Origin: Archaeoglobales archaeon | GTDB taxonomy: Archaea > Halobacteriota > Archaeoglobi > Archaeoglobales > Archaeoglobaceae | Assembly: GCA_003662995.1 (NCBI GenBank) | Contig: QMZC01000012.1 | Location: 1 to 37,901 of the forward strand | DNA: 37,901 nt | Direction: 5' to 3' | Shown: piece after piece, positions 24,617 through 33,603 of the stretch | How the letters are laid out: each line of letters begins with the position of its first letter | Position numbering within the stretch: the first letter of the stretch is position 1 | Position numbers and translations under genes: made by a program | Notes under the pieces: generated by a model | What the model was told of the DNA's origin: nothing | Databases searched by the model: none | The model's input: only the letters and a program-made list of their open reading frames with translations

Positions 24617-24624
24617 TTACTCGA

Positions 24625-27192
24625 ATGATAAAACGGGGTAAGGCTTATACCGACGAAGAAGTCCTTAAATCTCTGCATCCATTGGTTAGAGAGTGGTTTC
24701 TATCCAACTACGATACCTTCACACCACCACAAAGACACTCAATCGTTGAGGCTTTTAAAGGCAACAACATCTTAATTTCATCTCCAACAGGAAGTGGAAA
24801 GACACTGGCAGCGTTTTTGGCAGCCATAAGCTTGCTAATTGATAAAGCTGAAAAAAATGAGCTTGAAGATCATGTTTATGTTGTTTACGTTTCACCTTTA
24901 AGGGCTTTGAACAACGATATAAGAAAAAATTTAGAGAAACCTTTAGAGGAAATCTATGAGTTAGCGGAGAAGAAGGGAATTAAGTTACAGAAGATTAGAA
25001 TTGCTGTCAGAACTGGAGATACTGAGCAATCAGAGAGACAGAAGATGATGAAAAAACCTCCCCACATTTTAATTACAACACCTGAAACCCTCGCAATTGT
25101 TTTATCAAGTCCCAAGTTTTCAAAGGCTTTGAGAAGTGTCAGATTTTTGATTGTTGATGAAGTGCATGCTATTGCAGAAAACAAACGCGGTTCGCATTTA
25201 AGTCTATCAATGGAGAGATTGCAGAGAATTCAGGAAGGCAAGATGGTTAGGATTGGGTTGTCTGCTACGATTCATCCGTTGGAAGAAGTAGCAAAGTTTC
25301 TTGTTGGTTGTGAGAATGGAAAGGCGAGAGATTGCATAATTGCAGATGTAACTTTTGAAAAAAAAGTAGATATAAAAGTTGTGTCACCAATTAAGGATTT
25401 TTTTAATGTTACCGCTGAAGAAATCAGTGAGAAACTTTACGATTTACTTGCTGAAATGGTGAAGAATTCGAGGACAACCTTGATCTTTACAAACACAAGG
25501 AGCGCTACTGAAAGGGTTGTCTATTACTTGAAGAAGAGACTGAATTTGCCAATAAAAGCCCATCACTCTTCACTATCAAAAGAAGTGAGGTTTGAGGTTG
25601 AGAGGGAGTTGAAGGAAGGAAAGTTGAGATGCGTTGTGTCTTCGACAAGCTTGGAGTTGGGAATTGATATCGGTTACATAGATTTGGTTGTACTGTTAGG
25701 CTCGCCTAAAAGCATTAACAGGGCTTTACAAAGAATTGGGAGAAGTGGGCATAGATTACATGAGGTTTCAATTGGCAGAATAGTCGTTGTTGACCAAGAC
25801 GACTTGGTTGAATGCACAGTTTTAGCTAAGGAGGCTTTGGATAGAAGGTTGGACAGGATTTACATACCAAAAAAGCCATTGGATGTTCTCTGCCAGCACA
25901 TAGTTGGGATGTCAATAGAAAAGAAGTGGAGTGTTGACGAGGCTTTAAGGCTAATACGGTCAGCTTACCCATACAAAAACCTGACAAAAGAGGAGTTAAT
26001 CTCCGTTTTGAGATATTTGTCTGGCAACTATTCAGAGTTGGAGTCAAAGAGAGTTTACGGCAAAATATGGTTTGATGAGAAGAAGGGAGTTTTTGGGCAA
26101 AGAGGGAAGTTGATAAGACCGATTTATTACTTGAATGTAGGAACAATTCCAGATGAGGTGGCAATTTCTGTAATAACTAAAGAAGGTAGGAGGGTTGGGA
26201 AAGTTGAAGAGGAGTTTGCTGAGAGGTTGGTGAGGGGAGATATTTTTGTTTTGGCAGGAAAAACATTCAGATTTTTGAGATCTAAAGGAATGAACTTGAT
26301 CGTTGAGGAAGTTGAGGGTGAGAGGCCAACAGTCCCAAGCTGGTTTTCTGAGCAATTACCTTTGAGTTACGACTTGGCTTTGAGAATTCAGAGTTTTAGA
26401 GGAACAATTGAGAGGTTGATTGATGAAAGTGAAGAGGCATTAAAGTTCTTGGTAAAAAATTATGGAATCGAGGAAAGGGCTGCAAAAGCCATCCTAAGAT
26501 ACTTCCAAGAGCAAAAGCTGTTTAGTGAAATCCCCACTGACAGAAAACTCGTAGTTGAGAGGCTGGAGGAGGATAAAAACTACTACTTCTTCCACACGCT
26601 GGTCGGGAGAAGGGCAAACAACGCATTGGCAAGAGTTTTTGGGTATAGGGTTGGGTTACTTAAGGATTGTAACGTCCAGATGGCTTTGAACGACAATGGT
26701 TTTGCATTGATTTTGCCAAGAAGGAAAAAACTAAAGGATTCTGAAATAGTCAGGCTTTTCAATCCGCAAAACTTCGAGTTGGATTTGAAGAGGTCATTAG
26801 AGAAGACTGAGATGCTGAGAAGGAGATTTAGGCATGTAGCGGTGAGATCAATGATGATTTTGAGAAACTATTTGGGTAGAGAGAAAAGTGTTTGGAGGCA
26901 GCAATTCAACGCAGATTCTTTACTAAGGTTGTTAAAGAAATACTATCCAGATTTTGTTGTGCTTAGGGAGACTTACAGAGAAATAATGGAAGATTCGATG
27001 GATTTGGCTAACGCCATTGACTTTCTGAATAGGGTAAAGGAGATGGAGTTAAGAATTGTGAGAATACCATATCCGAGTCCATTTGCCTTGAACATCTACG
27101 TTCTAGGCGAAGAGGACGTTGTGCTGATGGAGGACAAAAAGAGGATAATTAGAATGTTGCATGAGAGGATAATGCAGGTGATAAGTTCGTAG
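24625..27192 (+). CDS. lhr: Lhr-type superfamily 2 ATP-dependent helicase
   Basis: 855 residues. SF2 motifs in order: Q-motif region TPPQRHSI, Walker A SPTGSGKT (53-60), Ib TTPETLAIVL, DEVH box (178-181), SAT (213-215), motif IV FTNTRSATE, motif V VVSSTSLELGIDIG and motif VI QRIGRSGHR (369-377). A winged-helix and Lhr-core C-terminal half follows, with VEEVEGERPTVPSW and the later PSPFALNIYVLG. Length and motifs fit the archaeal Lhr2 clade, helicases that act on branched DNA and RNA:DNA hybrids in repair. It follows guaAA by 8 bases without an obvious ribosome site. Confidence 0.93.
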   Translation: MIKRGKAYTDEEVLKSLHPLVREWFLSNYDTFTPPQRHSIVEAFKGNNILISSPTGSGKTLAAFLAAISLLIDKAEKNELEDHVYVVYVSPLRALNNDIRKNLEKPLEEIYELAEKKGIKLQKIRIAVRTGDTEQSERQKMMKKPPHILITTPETLAIVLSSPKFSKALRSVRFLIVDEVHAIAENKRGSHLSLSMERLQRIQEGKMVRIGLSATIHPLEEVAKFLVGCENGKARDCIIADVTFEKKVDIKVVSPIKDFFNVTAEEISEKLYDLLAEMVKNSRTTLIFTNTRSATERVVYYLKKRLNLPIKAHHSSLSKEVRFEVERELKEGKLRCVVSSTSLELGIDIGYIDLVVLLGSPKSINRALQRIGRSGHRLHEVSIGRIVVVDQDDLVECTVLAKEALDRRLDRIYIPKKPLDVLCQHIVGMSIEKKWSVDEALRLIRSAYPYKNLTKEELISVLRYLSGNYSELESKRVYGKIWFDEKKGVFGQRGKLIRPIYYLNVGTIPDEVAISVITKEGRRVGKVEEEFAERLVRGDIFVLAGKTFRFLRSKGMNLIVEEVEGERPTVPSWFSEQLPLSYDLALRIQSFRGTIERLIDESEEALKFLVKNYGIEERAAKAILRYFQEQKLFSEIPTDRKLVVERLEEDKNYYFFHTLVGRRANNALARVFGYRVGLLKDCNVQMALNDNGFALILPRRKKLKDSEIVRLFNPQNFELDLKRSLEKTEMLRRRFRHVAVRSMMILRNYLGREKSVWRQQFNADSLLRLLKKYYPDFVVLRETYREIMEDSMDLANAIDFLNRVKEMELRIVRIPYPSPFALNIYVLGEEDVVLMEDKKRIIRMLHERIMQVISS

Positions 27193-27282
27193 TTATTTTT
27201 TGCGATTTCTGGATTTAAATTTGATATTATTAATTCTGAATATTTCTGAAACTATTATAAAAACTTAACAGAGGTGGGAAGA
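27193..27282 (+). promoter_or_regulatory. Promoter of DUF1847 gene
   Basis: Short spacer. TTATAAAAAC at about 27255-27264 is the TATA-like element, and GAGGTGGG just before the ATG at 27283 is the ribosome site. Confidence 0.4.
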
Positions 27283-27894
27283 ATGGAATGTGGAAAATGT
27301 GGCGTGTTTGCATGTTATAGTGGTGATATAAGCAAAGCTCCAGATTTTTGTCCGATGAAAACAAAAAGTGACGTAATTGACAAGGCATTAAAAAAGTATG
27401 ACGAATTTTATGAAATTGCATCAAACTCTGCATCGGTTGAGGCTGATGGCTACCTAAAATGGAGTAGGGTTGAGGAAACGGTGGAGTTTGCTAAAAGATG
27501 TGGATTTAAAAGAATAGGAATTGCCTTCTGCATAGGGCTGAGAAAAGAAGTCAGAACGTTGATTGATGTTTTCGAAAGAAACGGATTTGAGGTGTTTTCA
27601 GTAGTTTGTAAGACAGGTGGTAATTCAAAAGATGATATGAGGTTTAAAAAGATTAATCCAAACAGGTTTGAGGTCATGTGCAATCCGATAGCCCAAGCTA
27701 TGTTACTCAATGAAGCAAACACCGATTTAAACATCATTTTTGGTTTGTGTGTTGGACATGACAGCCTTTTCATAATGCATTCCAAAGCACCCGTAACGTG
27801 TTTGGTTGCTAAAGACAGAGTGTTGGCTCACAATCCAATTGGTGCAATATACTGCAGTCACCACTATTTCAGGAGGATTTTTGGAAACAAGTAA
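27283..27894 (+). CDS. DUF1847 cysteine-rich, probable metal-binding protein
   Basis: 203 residues from the ATG at 27283; the GTG at 27274 is part of the ribosome site. The N-terminus carries CGKCGVFAC and then DFCPMK, a likely metal or iron-sulfur site. Further conserved cysteines lie in RIGIAFCIGLRKE, FSVVCKTGG, EVMCNPIAQA, FGLCVGHDSLF and APVTCLVAKDRVLAHNP. This is the DUF1847 pattern, found in anaerobes. The eight-cysteine arrangement suggests a bound cluster or metal and a reductive or sensing role, but the function is unknown. It converges on cofD with an 18-base gap. Confidence 0.82.
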   Translation: MECGKCGVFACYSGDISKAPDFCPMKTKSDVIDKALKKYDEFYEIASNSASVEADGYLKWSRVEETVEFAKRCGFKRIGIAFCIGLRKEVRTLIDVFERNGFEVFSVVCKTGGNSKDDMRFKKINPNRFEVMCNPIAQAMLLNEANTDLNIIFGLCVGHDSLFIMHSKAPVTCLVAKDRVLAHNPIGAIYCSHHYFRRIFGNK

Positions 27895-27912
27895 TATTTT
27901 TATTTAATATTT

Positions 27913-28815
27913 TTATATTAAAAATTCCACAACAAATTCCGCCAATTTAACAGCATCATCCTTTCCTTTCATTATTGTTGGAAAAGCTACAATTTCATAT
28001 TCGTAAAAACCTACTAATCCCTTATCGCCCTCATCTACAACCAACACATTCAGAAAATCTTTATAAACTTCAGCGACGCCCAATGGGCTAACCTCGTAAC
28101 CTTTTGCTTTCATCAATTTAGCTGCCGGCCCGCTGACAGGTTTATTCCCGAGTATTGGGGAAATTACTATCACTTTTTTGTCAATCAACCTTTCTCTCAC
28201 ACCTTTAACAGATAGTATTGGTAGTATGCTCGTTATCGGATTACTTGGACCTATTACAACCCCTTTGCATTTGTCTAAAGCATTTAGAACGTCTTTAGTA
28301 GCTTTAGCCTTCTCGACACCTCTAAAAACGACATCTAGCACCTCTTTCTCACCTTTATGCTTAATCCAGAACTCTTGAAAGTGCATCTCACCATCTTTTG
28401 TCAAAACAATTGTTGCAACCTCCTCCTCACACATCGGCAAAATCTCTGCTTTAACGCCAAATCTATTCTTTAGACTCCTTGTTGTTTCAGTCAATGAATA
28501 ACCTTTTCTCAACAGTTCACTTCTAATTATGTGCGTCGCCCTATCCAAATCTCCAATCATCATCGACTCGTCAAACCCAAGCTCTCTAAGCCTTGAGTGG
28601 GTTATGAACGTATCATTCTTGATTCCCCACCACTTACTTTCATCTATCACTCCAGCCATTGCATAAATTACGGAATCTATATCGGGGCATATCTTGTTTC
28701 CAGAAACCCAGACATCTTCGGCTGTATTCACTATTACAGCAATTTCTTCAGTCAATTCCTTTAACCCCTGCAAAAACTTTGGTGTACCAGTCCCGCCAGA
28801 GAGTACGCAGATCAT
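27913..28815 (-). CDS. cofD: 2-phospho-L-lactate transferase (coenzyme F420 synthesis)
   Basis: 300 residues. CofD joins the lactyl-phosphate (or phosphoenolpyruvate) moiety of the guanosine-diphospho intermediate to Fo, giving F420-0. Conserved blocks: [14 protein letters not shown] (GDP-binding loop), [27 protein letters not shown] split over the first 55 residues, GWWGI-like [23 protein letters not shown]-type [26 protein letters not shown] and [18 protein letters not shown]. The start is ATG 28815 with a leaderless promoter (minus-strand AAATAAATATAC, about 28835-28846). Its presence fits the F420:NADP oxidoreductase at 3.9 kb. Confidence 0.96.
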   Translation of the reverse strand: MICVLSGGTGTPKFLQGLKELTEEIAVIVNTAEDVWVSGNKICPDIDSVIYAMAGVIDESKWWGIKNDTFITHSRLRELGFDESMMIGDLDRATHIIRSELLRKGYSLTETTRSLKNRFGVKAEILPMCEEEVATIVLTKDGEMHFQEFWIKHKGEKEVLDVVFRGVEKAKATKDVLNALDKCKGVVIGPSNPITSILPILSVKGVRERLIDKKVIVISPILGNKPVSGPAAKLMKAKGYEVSPLGVAEVYKDFLNVLVVDEGDKGLVGFYEYEIVAFPTIMKGKDDAVKLAEFVVEFLI

Positions 28816-28982
28816 TAAGCTGTGTTAAAGTAGAGTATATTTATTTCTTTATCTCCTTATTAATTCTTTGCATCACTGCTAAATTTGAGTTACCAGAATA
28901 CATTTCCATCACGTCCCTTCAATCTAACGTTAGCTAAATCTTCATTCGTAAATGTTTATATTCGCAAGCATTAGCAACGATC
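28816..28982. promoter_or_regulatory. Divergent promoters cofD / hypE
   Basis: About 165 bases without an ORF. The minus-strand TATA for cofD is at about 28835-28846. The plus-strand TATA GTTTATATT (28954-28962) lies 25 bp before the hypE ATG, which lacks a ribosome site, so both transcripts look leaderless. A 10-bp palindrome CTAACGTTAG sits at 28924-28933. Confidence 0.5.
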
Positions 28983-30020
28983 ATGGATGAATTTATTAGA
29001 AAAGAGGATGGGGCGGGAGGCAAGTACATGATGGAATTCTTAAAAAAACACATCATATCGAGGTTTGATTCCAAAGCTAATGAGATATCCTTATCAGATT
29101 TAGATGATTCATCAGACTTTTTTGATTACTTGTTTACAACAGACTCCTACGTTGTTGATCCACCAATATTCCCTGGGGGCAGTATTGGGAGCTTAGCAAT
29201 CTGCGGCACATCCAATGATTTGGCTGTAAAAGGTGCTGAACCAAAATTTTTTTCAATGTCTCTAATACTCCAAGATGGTTTTGGAATCAACGTATTGGAG
29301 AAAATACTTTCTGACATGGAGCACTGGCTTAAAGAAATTGACGGAACAATTTTAACTGGGGATACGAAGGTTGTTGAGTCAAACGTTGGTATAATAATCA
29401 ACACTTCAGGAATTGGTTTGAAAAACAAGCATCTCACCAACAACCTTGAGGTTGTTAGGGAATATAGGGAATATCCCTACAGTTGGGTGAGGGATAAAGG
29501 ATTGAAAGACGGAGAGGCTATAATAGTTTCAGGAAACATAGCTGAACACGGAACTGCAATTTTAGCATTTAGGGAGGGTTTTGAGTTTGAAGTGAACGTC
29601 GAATCCGATGTTTATCCAGTCTGGAATTTTGTTAAAGAGGCTTTGGATGTTGGTGGCATAACGGCAATGAAGGATGCGACGAGAGGCGGTATAGCGGGAG
29701 TTCTAAACGAAATGGCTGAAAAAAGCGGTGTCGGAATACTAATTGAAGAGGAGAAGATTCCAATAAGGGATAATGTAAAAAGTTTCTGCGAACTTTTGGG
29801 ATTGGATCCTCTAAGCATGGCAAACGAGGGTAAGGTGGTTATGGGAGTTATCTCAGATTTAGCCAATGATGTTTTAAAAACAATAAGAAAGTTTGACAAA
29901 AATGCTGAGATTGTTGGTTATGCAACGGATGAGTTTGAGGAGGTTGTGATGGAGACTGTTGTTGGAACACGAAAAGTTGTTCCACAACCATTAGCTGATC
30001 CCATTCCGAGAGTTTGTTGA
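28983..30020 (+). CDS. hypE: Hydrogenase maturation protein HypE
   Basis: 345 residues. HypE accepts a carbamoyl group from HypF on its C-terminal cysteine and dehydrates it to thiocyanate, the source of the CN ligands of the NiFe centre. The protein ends in PRVC, so Cys345 is in place. ATP-binding AIRS-type motifs are visible: RKEDGAGGKYM, TTDSYVVDPPIFPGGSIGSLA, CGTSNDLAVKGAEP, ILTGDTKVVE, GITAMKDATRGGIAGVLNEMA and SMANEGKVV. It lies 150 bp upstream of the structural hydrogenase operon but has its own promoter. HypA, B, C, D and F are not in the window. Confidence 0.97.
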   Translation: MDEFIRKEDGAGGKYMMEFLKKHIISRFDSKANEISLSDLDDSSDFFDYLFTTDSYVVDPPIFPGGSIGSLAICGTSNDLAVKGAEPKFFSMSLILQDGFGINVLEKILSDMEHWLKEIDGTILTGDTKVVESNVGIIINTSGIGLKNKHLTNNLEVVREYREYPYSWVRDKGLKDGEAIIVSGNIAEHGTAILAFREGFEFEVNVESDVYPVWNFVKEALDVGGITAMKDATRGGIAGVLNEMAEKSGVGILIEEEKIPIRDNVKSFCELLGLDPLSMANEGKVVMGVISDLANDVLKTIRKFDKNAEIVGYATDEFEEVVMETVVGTRKVVPQPLADPIPRVC

Positions 30021-30103
30021 ACCTATGCTTTAACCCTATTTTTTTAATTATACACTATTAAATTGAGAAATTTTTAGTTTTTTAACACTACAACAGAGAA
30101 ATC

Positions 30104-30113
30104 TTTAAATAAT
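30104..30113 (+). promoter_or_regulatory. TATA-like box of the hydrogenase operon
   Basis: TTTAAATAAT, preceded by a purine-rich AGAGAAATC (BRE-like), lies about 60 bp before the small-subunit ATG. Transcription should start near 30132-30138, leaving a leader of about 35 nt with GGAGGGA as ribosome site. Confidence 0.5.
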
Positions 30114-30133
30114 AACATAATATAAGATTTTTG

Positions 30134-30148
30134 TAGAGCTAAGCTCTA
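30134..30148 (+). repeat. Perfect 15-bp palindrome at the hydrogenase transcription start
   Basis: TAGAGCT-A-AGCTCTA has two 7-bp arms and a single central base. It starts about 25 bp after the TATA centre, where transcription should begin, so it could be an operator overlapping the start site. As RNA it could form only a very tight or intermolecular hairpin. Confidence 0.55.
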
Positions 30149-30170
30149 TATAGTTGGTTGGAGGGATAGG

Positions 30171-31217
30171 ATGAAGTTGAGTAGAAGGAATTTTATGAAA
30201 ACGGTTGCAGCTATGGGTGCCACTGCTTTTCTGATGAACTACAAAATGGATGTCGTTGAGGCTTTAACGGAAACAAAAGACTACTGGCACGTATGTTGGT
30301 TAAATGGTGCAGATTGCCAGGGTTGCTCAATCTCATTCGTTCAGGCAGTAAATCCAGATTTGATAGAGATACTGACAAATATCCTAGTCGGAAACTCTGG
30401 CTTACCACTGGTTTTGCCAGATTACATGGAAGTTGCTCACCCTGCATCGGGAAGCTTGGCTGAGAAACTGAAGGAAGAGAGATGGATGAAAGCTCCATTC
30501 AAAATCTTGATTTGCGAGGGGGCAGTGCAAGAGGAGGGATACTGCAGTGTTGGTGGAAGGGATTACACAGAGGTCATAAAAGAAGCTGCTGAAGTTGCAG
30601 ATGCTATAATAGCAATTGGTCAATGTGCCACCTTTGGCGGGATTCCATCAGGCAATCCAAATCCAACGAGAGCAATGGGTGTCCAGGAATATCTAAACAA
30701 AGTGGGGATTAACAAAACTGTTATAAACCTGCCTCTATGCCCCATGAATCCGGATCATCTTGTCCTAACTTTGGCAGCTTTGATTATTGGTGTTAAGCCT
30801 GAATTGGATCAGTATGGCAGGCCAAAGGTTTTCTTTGGCAAGAATATGCATATGGAACTTTGCCCATACAGACCGTATTATGATAGGGGTATTTTTAAAA
30901 CGAGACCCGATGGAGAGGGCTGCAGGTTTAAGATGGGTTGTAAAGGGCCGGGAGTTTGGACGGATTGTGCATTGAGAAAGTTTAACAACCATCTAAGTTT
31001 CTGTAACGAAACAAACATATGCTACGGCTGTTCTGAGCCTGAATGGCCTGATAAGTTTTCTCCGTTCTACAAGGAAGTTACAGCTTTACCAAACGTGCTT
31101 GGATGGGATGCTACTGCCATTGGGCAAAGTTTGCTTGGTGCGACAGCAGCTGGTATCGTTGTGCATGGAATTAAGAGGGCTGCTACTAAAGGAAAGAAGG
31201 AGGAAAAGGAGGAGTGA
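30171..31217 (+). CDS. vhtG: NiFe hydrogenase small subunit, Tat-exported (Vht type)
   Basis: 348 residues. A twin-arginine signal (SRRNFMK, Arg5-Arg6, then the hydrophobic TVAAMGATAFLM) with a likely cleavage near VEA31 sends the folded heterodimer across the membrane. The proximal cluster begins with CQGC (49-52). Further ligands lie in ICEGAVQEEGYCS, IGQCATFGGIPSG, NLPLCPMNP, and the distal and medial set CPYRPYYDRG...CRFKMGCKGPGVWTDC, ICYGCSEPEWPD. A C-terminal helix (about 316-336) with a charged KGKKEEKEE tail may anchor it in the membrane. Vht-type, group 1 uptake hydrogenase, electrons passing to cytochrome b. The vht name is by similarity to the methanogen/Archaeoglobus sets. Confidence 0.93.
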   Translation: MKLSRRNFMKTVAAMGATAFLMNYKMDVVEALTETKDYWHVCWLNGADCQGCSISFVQAVNPDLIEILTNILVGNSGLPLVLPDYMEVAHPASGSLAEKLKEERWMKAPFKILICEGAVQEEGYCSVGGRDYTEVIKEAAEVADAIIAIGQCATFGGIPSGNPNPTRAMGVQEYLNKVGINKTVINLPLCPMNPDHLVLTLAALIIGVKPELDQYGRPKVFFGKNMHMELCPYRPYYDRGIFKTRPDGEGCRFKMGCKGPGVWTDCALRKFNNHLSFCNETNICYGCSEPEWPDKFSPFYKEVTALPNVLGWDATAIGQSLLGATAAGIVVHGIKRAATKGKKEEKEE

Positions 31218-31222
31218 TATAA

Positions 31223-32938
31223 ATGGCGAAGGTTGTGGTTGACCCTGTTACGAGAATCGAAGGTCACTTGGGTATAACAATGGAAACCAAGGAGGTTAAG
31301 ACTTCTACTGGCACTTGGACGTTGGTTGATAAAGCCTATTCGCACACGAACCTCTTTAGGGGTTTTGAGATTATATTAAAGGGTAGAGATCCAAGAGATG
31401 CCTATTTCTTGACGCAAAGAATATGTGGTGTTTGTCATGCTGTCCACGGAGCAGCATCAATGCAGGCTTTAGATCATGCGTACGGTGTAACACCACCACC
31501 AGCAGCAGTTTTAGTTAGAAACATCCTGCATGCGTGTTTCTACTGCTATGACCACATGATTCACACGTACTTGCTTGTGGGTCCAGAGCTGGGTGTAGTA
31601 GCAAAATACCCGCCAATGGTACCTCCAGCTTTGGGCAAGGCAGGAATAGCAAAGCTTGGATTGGGCTCAAGTTACGCTAAGTGTGTCGAAATGCAAAGAA
31701 TAGCCAATGAAGCTACTGCTCTCTGGGGCGGCAGAGCCCCATTCCCCGTTGCAGAATATCCGGGAGGTGTAACTGTAAAGCCAACATTGGACAGAATAGC
31801 CGGAACAATTGGCAGAATGAACCAAGTTTGGTACTTTGCCGTCCATACGATGTATAATGATTTAATGGCATTGGTTGAGAGAAATGAGCATATTGGAAAT
31901 GCTATAAGCACACTTTTGGATGTTGAGTTCAGAGGTTTGCAAGATTTAGGCCCATCGTATCCATACCAGTTGTCATACGGACTATTCCCGGATCCGGAAA
32001 ACTACGATGATTGGGTAAAGGCACAGGATGGTGAAAAAAGCAGAAGAAAGAGTGCTGTTATACACGCTGGAGCTTGGGATGGAGACTTTAAGCCATTCGA
32101 GCTGGGTAAAATTAAGGAATACGTAAAATACTCCAAATATTCAAACGAGTGTACAGGGTTGCATCCAAAGGATGGTAAAACTATTCCCGACAAAAACAAG
32201 CCAGGAGCGTATGCATGGGCTAAAGCTCCAAGATACGATGACAAGCCATACGAAGTTGGACCGTTTGCGAGAATGGTTAATACGTTCGGCTTGCGTTGGA
32301 AGTTTGAAGTTACAAATCCCGTTACTGGAGAGAGTTTTACCTTCGACTGGAAGGCGTTAAATCCAAATTCATCTGTAATAGACAGAGTTGCTGCGAGAGT
32401 TGCACAAACAATACTCTTCTCAACAAAGGCCATGGAGTGGGCTATTGAGCTTAAGCAGTACATAAACGAGAAGACGATAAATGAAAAGACTGCAAACTTC
32501 GACTATGTGCCAAATACAGCTGAGGGTTTTGGTTTATGGGATGCTCCTAGAGGTGCATTGTTGCACTACACCAAGATAAAAGGTGGCAAGATTGATAATT
32601 ACCAGTGTGTCGTTCCTAGCACATGGAATCTTGGCCCAAGAGATGACTTTGATCAACCTGGGCCTGTTGAGAAAGCTCTGGAAAATACTTGGCTTCCACA
32701 ATTAGATGTTCCAACGATTGCGAATACCTTGTATCCTGATGCGGACATCGATGCATCCGCTTTTGGTTTGGGTATGGTAAAGTGGGGAGATGCCTTAGCA
32801 GTTGCATTAAAGCCCCTAGGTTTGGCTCCATTGAATATGGAGAACGGTTACAACACATCGTTGGCATTGGCAATAGTCAGAAGCTTTGACCCATGCATTG
32901 CCTGTGCAGTGCATGAAATTGATATTACAATCAAGTAA
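31223..32938 (+). CDS. vhtA: NiFe hydrogenase large subunit (Vht type)
   Basis: 571 residues holding the NiFe site. The L1 motif RICGVCHAVHG gives Cys68 and Cys71, and the L2 motif FDPCIACAVH gives Cys558 and Cys561. After His564 is a seven-residue extension (EIDITIK) that the maturation protease encoded two genes downstream must remove to close the site. TRIEGHLGI near the start is also typical. No selenocysteine codon replaces a nickel ligand. It starts 5 bases after the small subunit with GGAGGAGTGAT as ribosome site. It has no signal of its own and must ride on the Tat signal of the small subunit. Confidence 0.97.
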   Translation: MAKVVVDPVTRIEGHLGITMETKEVKTSTGTWTLVDKAYSHTNLFRGFEIILKGRDPRDAYFLTQRICGVCHAVHGAASMQALDHAYGVTPPPAAVLVRNILHACFYCYDHMIHTYLLVGPELGVVAKYPPMVPPALGKAGIAKLGLGSSYAKCVEMQRIANEATALWGGRAPFPVAEYPGGVTVKPTLDRIAGTIGRMNQVWYFAVHTMYNDLMALVERNEHIGNAISTLLDVEFRGLQDLGPSYPYQLSYGLFPDPENYDDWVKAQDGEKSRRKSAVIHAGAWDGDFKPFELGKIKEYVKYSKYSNECTGLHPKDGKTIPDKNKPGAYAWAKAPRYDDKPYEVGPFARMVNTFGLRWKFEVTNPVTGESFTFDWKALNPNSSVIDRVAARVAQTILFSTKAMEWAIELKQYINEKTINEKTANFDYVPNTAEGFGLWDAPRGALLHYTKIKGGKIDNYQCVVPSTWNLGPRDDFDQPGPVEKALENTWLPQLDVPTIANTLYPDADIDASAFGLGMVKWGDALAVALKPLGLAPLNMENGYNTSLALAIVRSFDPCIACAVHEIDITIK

Positions 32939-32949
32939 AGGGTGATACA

Positions 32950-33603
32950 ATGAAAAAAGTTGAGGTACAACGACACTCAATATTCATGAGGGTTTGCCAT
33001 TGGAGCATAGTGATTACAGGGATACTGCTTGCATTGACAGGAATGCAGATTGGTGGGTTATATGGCATACAAGTTTTGCCAGAGCAGACGATGATAACCC
33101 ACGTTCTTATAGGTTTTGTATTCGGTGCACTCTGGGGTTTGTTCACTTACTACATACTAACCAAAGAATGGAAGTGGATTTCATTAACAAGGATTCCCTA
33201 CAGTCTCAGGTTTTTCTGGGCTGAGACGAAGGCATGGTTCGGAGGGGAGCATGTAGAAGATCCAAGAGCTTATGACCCAGAAAAGGGTGAGTACGTTGAA
33301 AAGATAATCCCCACACAGGTTATGGTGTGGTGGGGGTATGCACTGATTGCATTGCTAATGGGCATAACTGGATTGACAATGTACTATCCCGAATTCTTTT
33401 GGCCAGTAATTGCATTTGCTAATAGTATTGCGCCAATATTCAGTACTGAGAGTGGTTTTCCACTAATCAGAGCTTTACACAGGTTCGGAATGTATCTGTT
33501 TGCAGTAGTTATGATAACGCACATCTATGCAGTAATAATATTCGGTGTACTGCCATCAATGATTAGTGGAAAGAGGGAGGAAAAGGTTGCAGAATCAAAG
33601 TAA
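32950..33603 (+). CDS. vhtC: Hydrogenase cytochrome b subunit
   Basis: 217 residues with four main hydrophobic helices: about 15-35, 49-70, 122-145 and 176-202. Histidines positioned as ligands for two b haems are H17 (RVCHWSIV), H51 (MITHVLIG), H177 (RALHRFGMYLF) and H191 (MITHIYAVIIFG). It takes electrons from the small-subunit clusters to menaquinone or a similar carrier on the membrane. The ribosome site GGTGATACAATG is textbook. The last codons and the stop (GAATCAAAGTAA) lie inside a 12-bp tandem duplication that continues into the overlapping maturation protease gene. Confidence 0.93.
   Translation: MKKVEVQRHSIFMRVCHWSIVITGILLALTGMQIGGLYGIQVLPEQTMITHVLIGFVFGALWGLFTYYILTKEWKWISLTRIPYSLRFFWAETKAWFGGEHVEDPRAYDPEKGEYVEKIIPTQVMVWWGYALIALLMGITGLTMYYPEFFWPVIAFANSIAPIFSTESGFPLIRALHRFGMYLFAVVMITHIYAVIIFGVLPSMISGKREEKVAESK

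Noticed and set aside
28924-28933. Palindrome CTAACGTTAG between cofD and hypE as an operator
   Set aside because: Only 10 bp and about 20 bp upstream of the hypE TATA box; palindromes this short are expected by chance in spacers of this total length.
32002-32463. 153-codon antisense ORF inside the hydrogenase large subunit
   Set aside because: The large subunit is unmistakable on the plus strand; the antisense frame has no promoter or domain and arises from codon bias.
31223-32938. Selenocysteine at the nickel-binding cysteines
   Set aside because: Both L2 positions are read as ordinary Cys codons and no in-frame UGA interrupts the gene.
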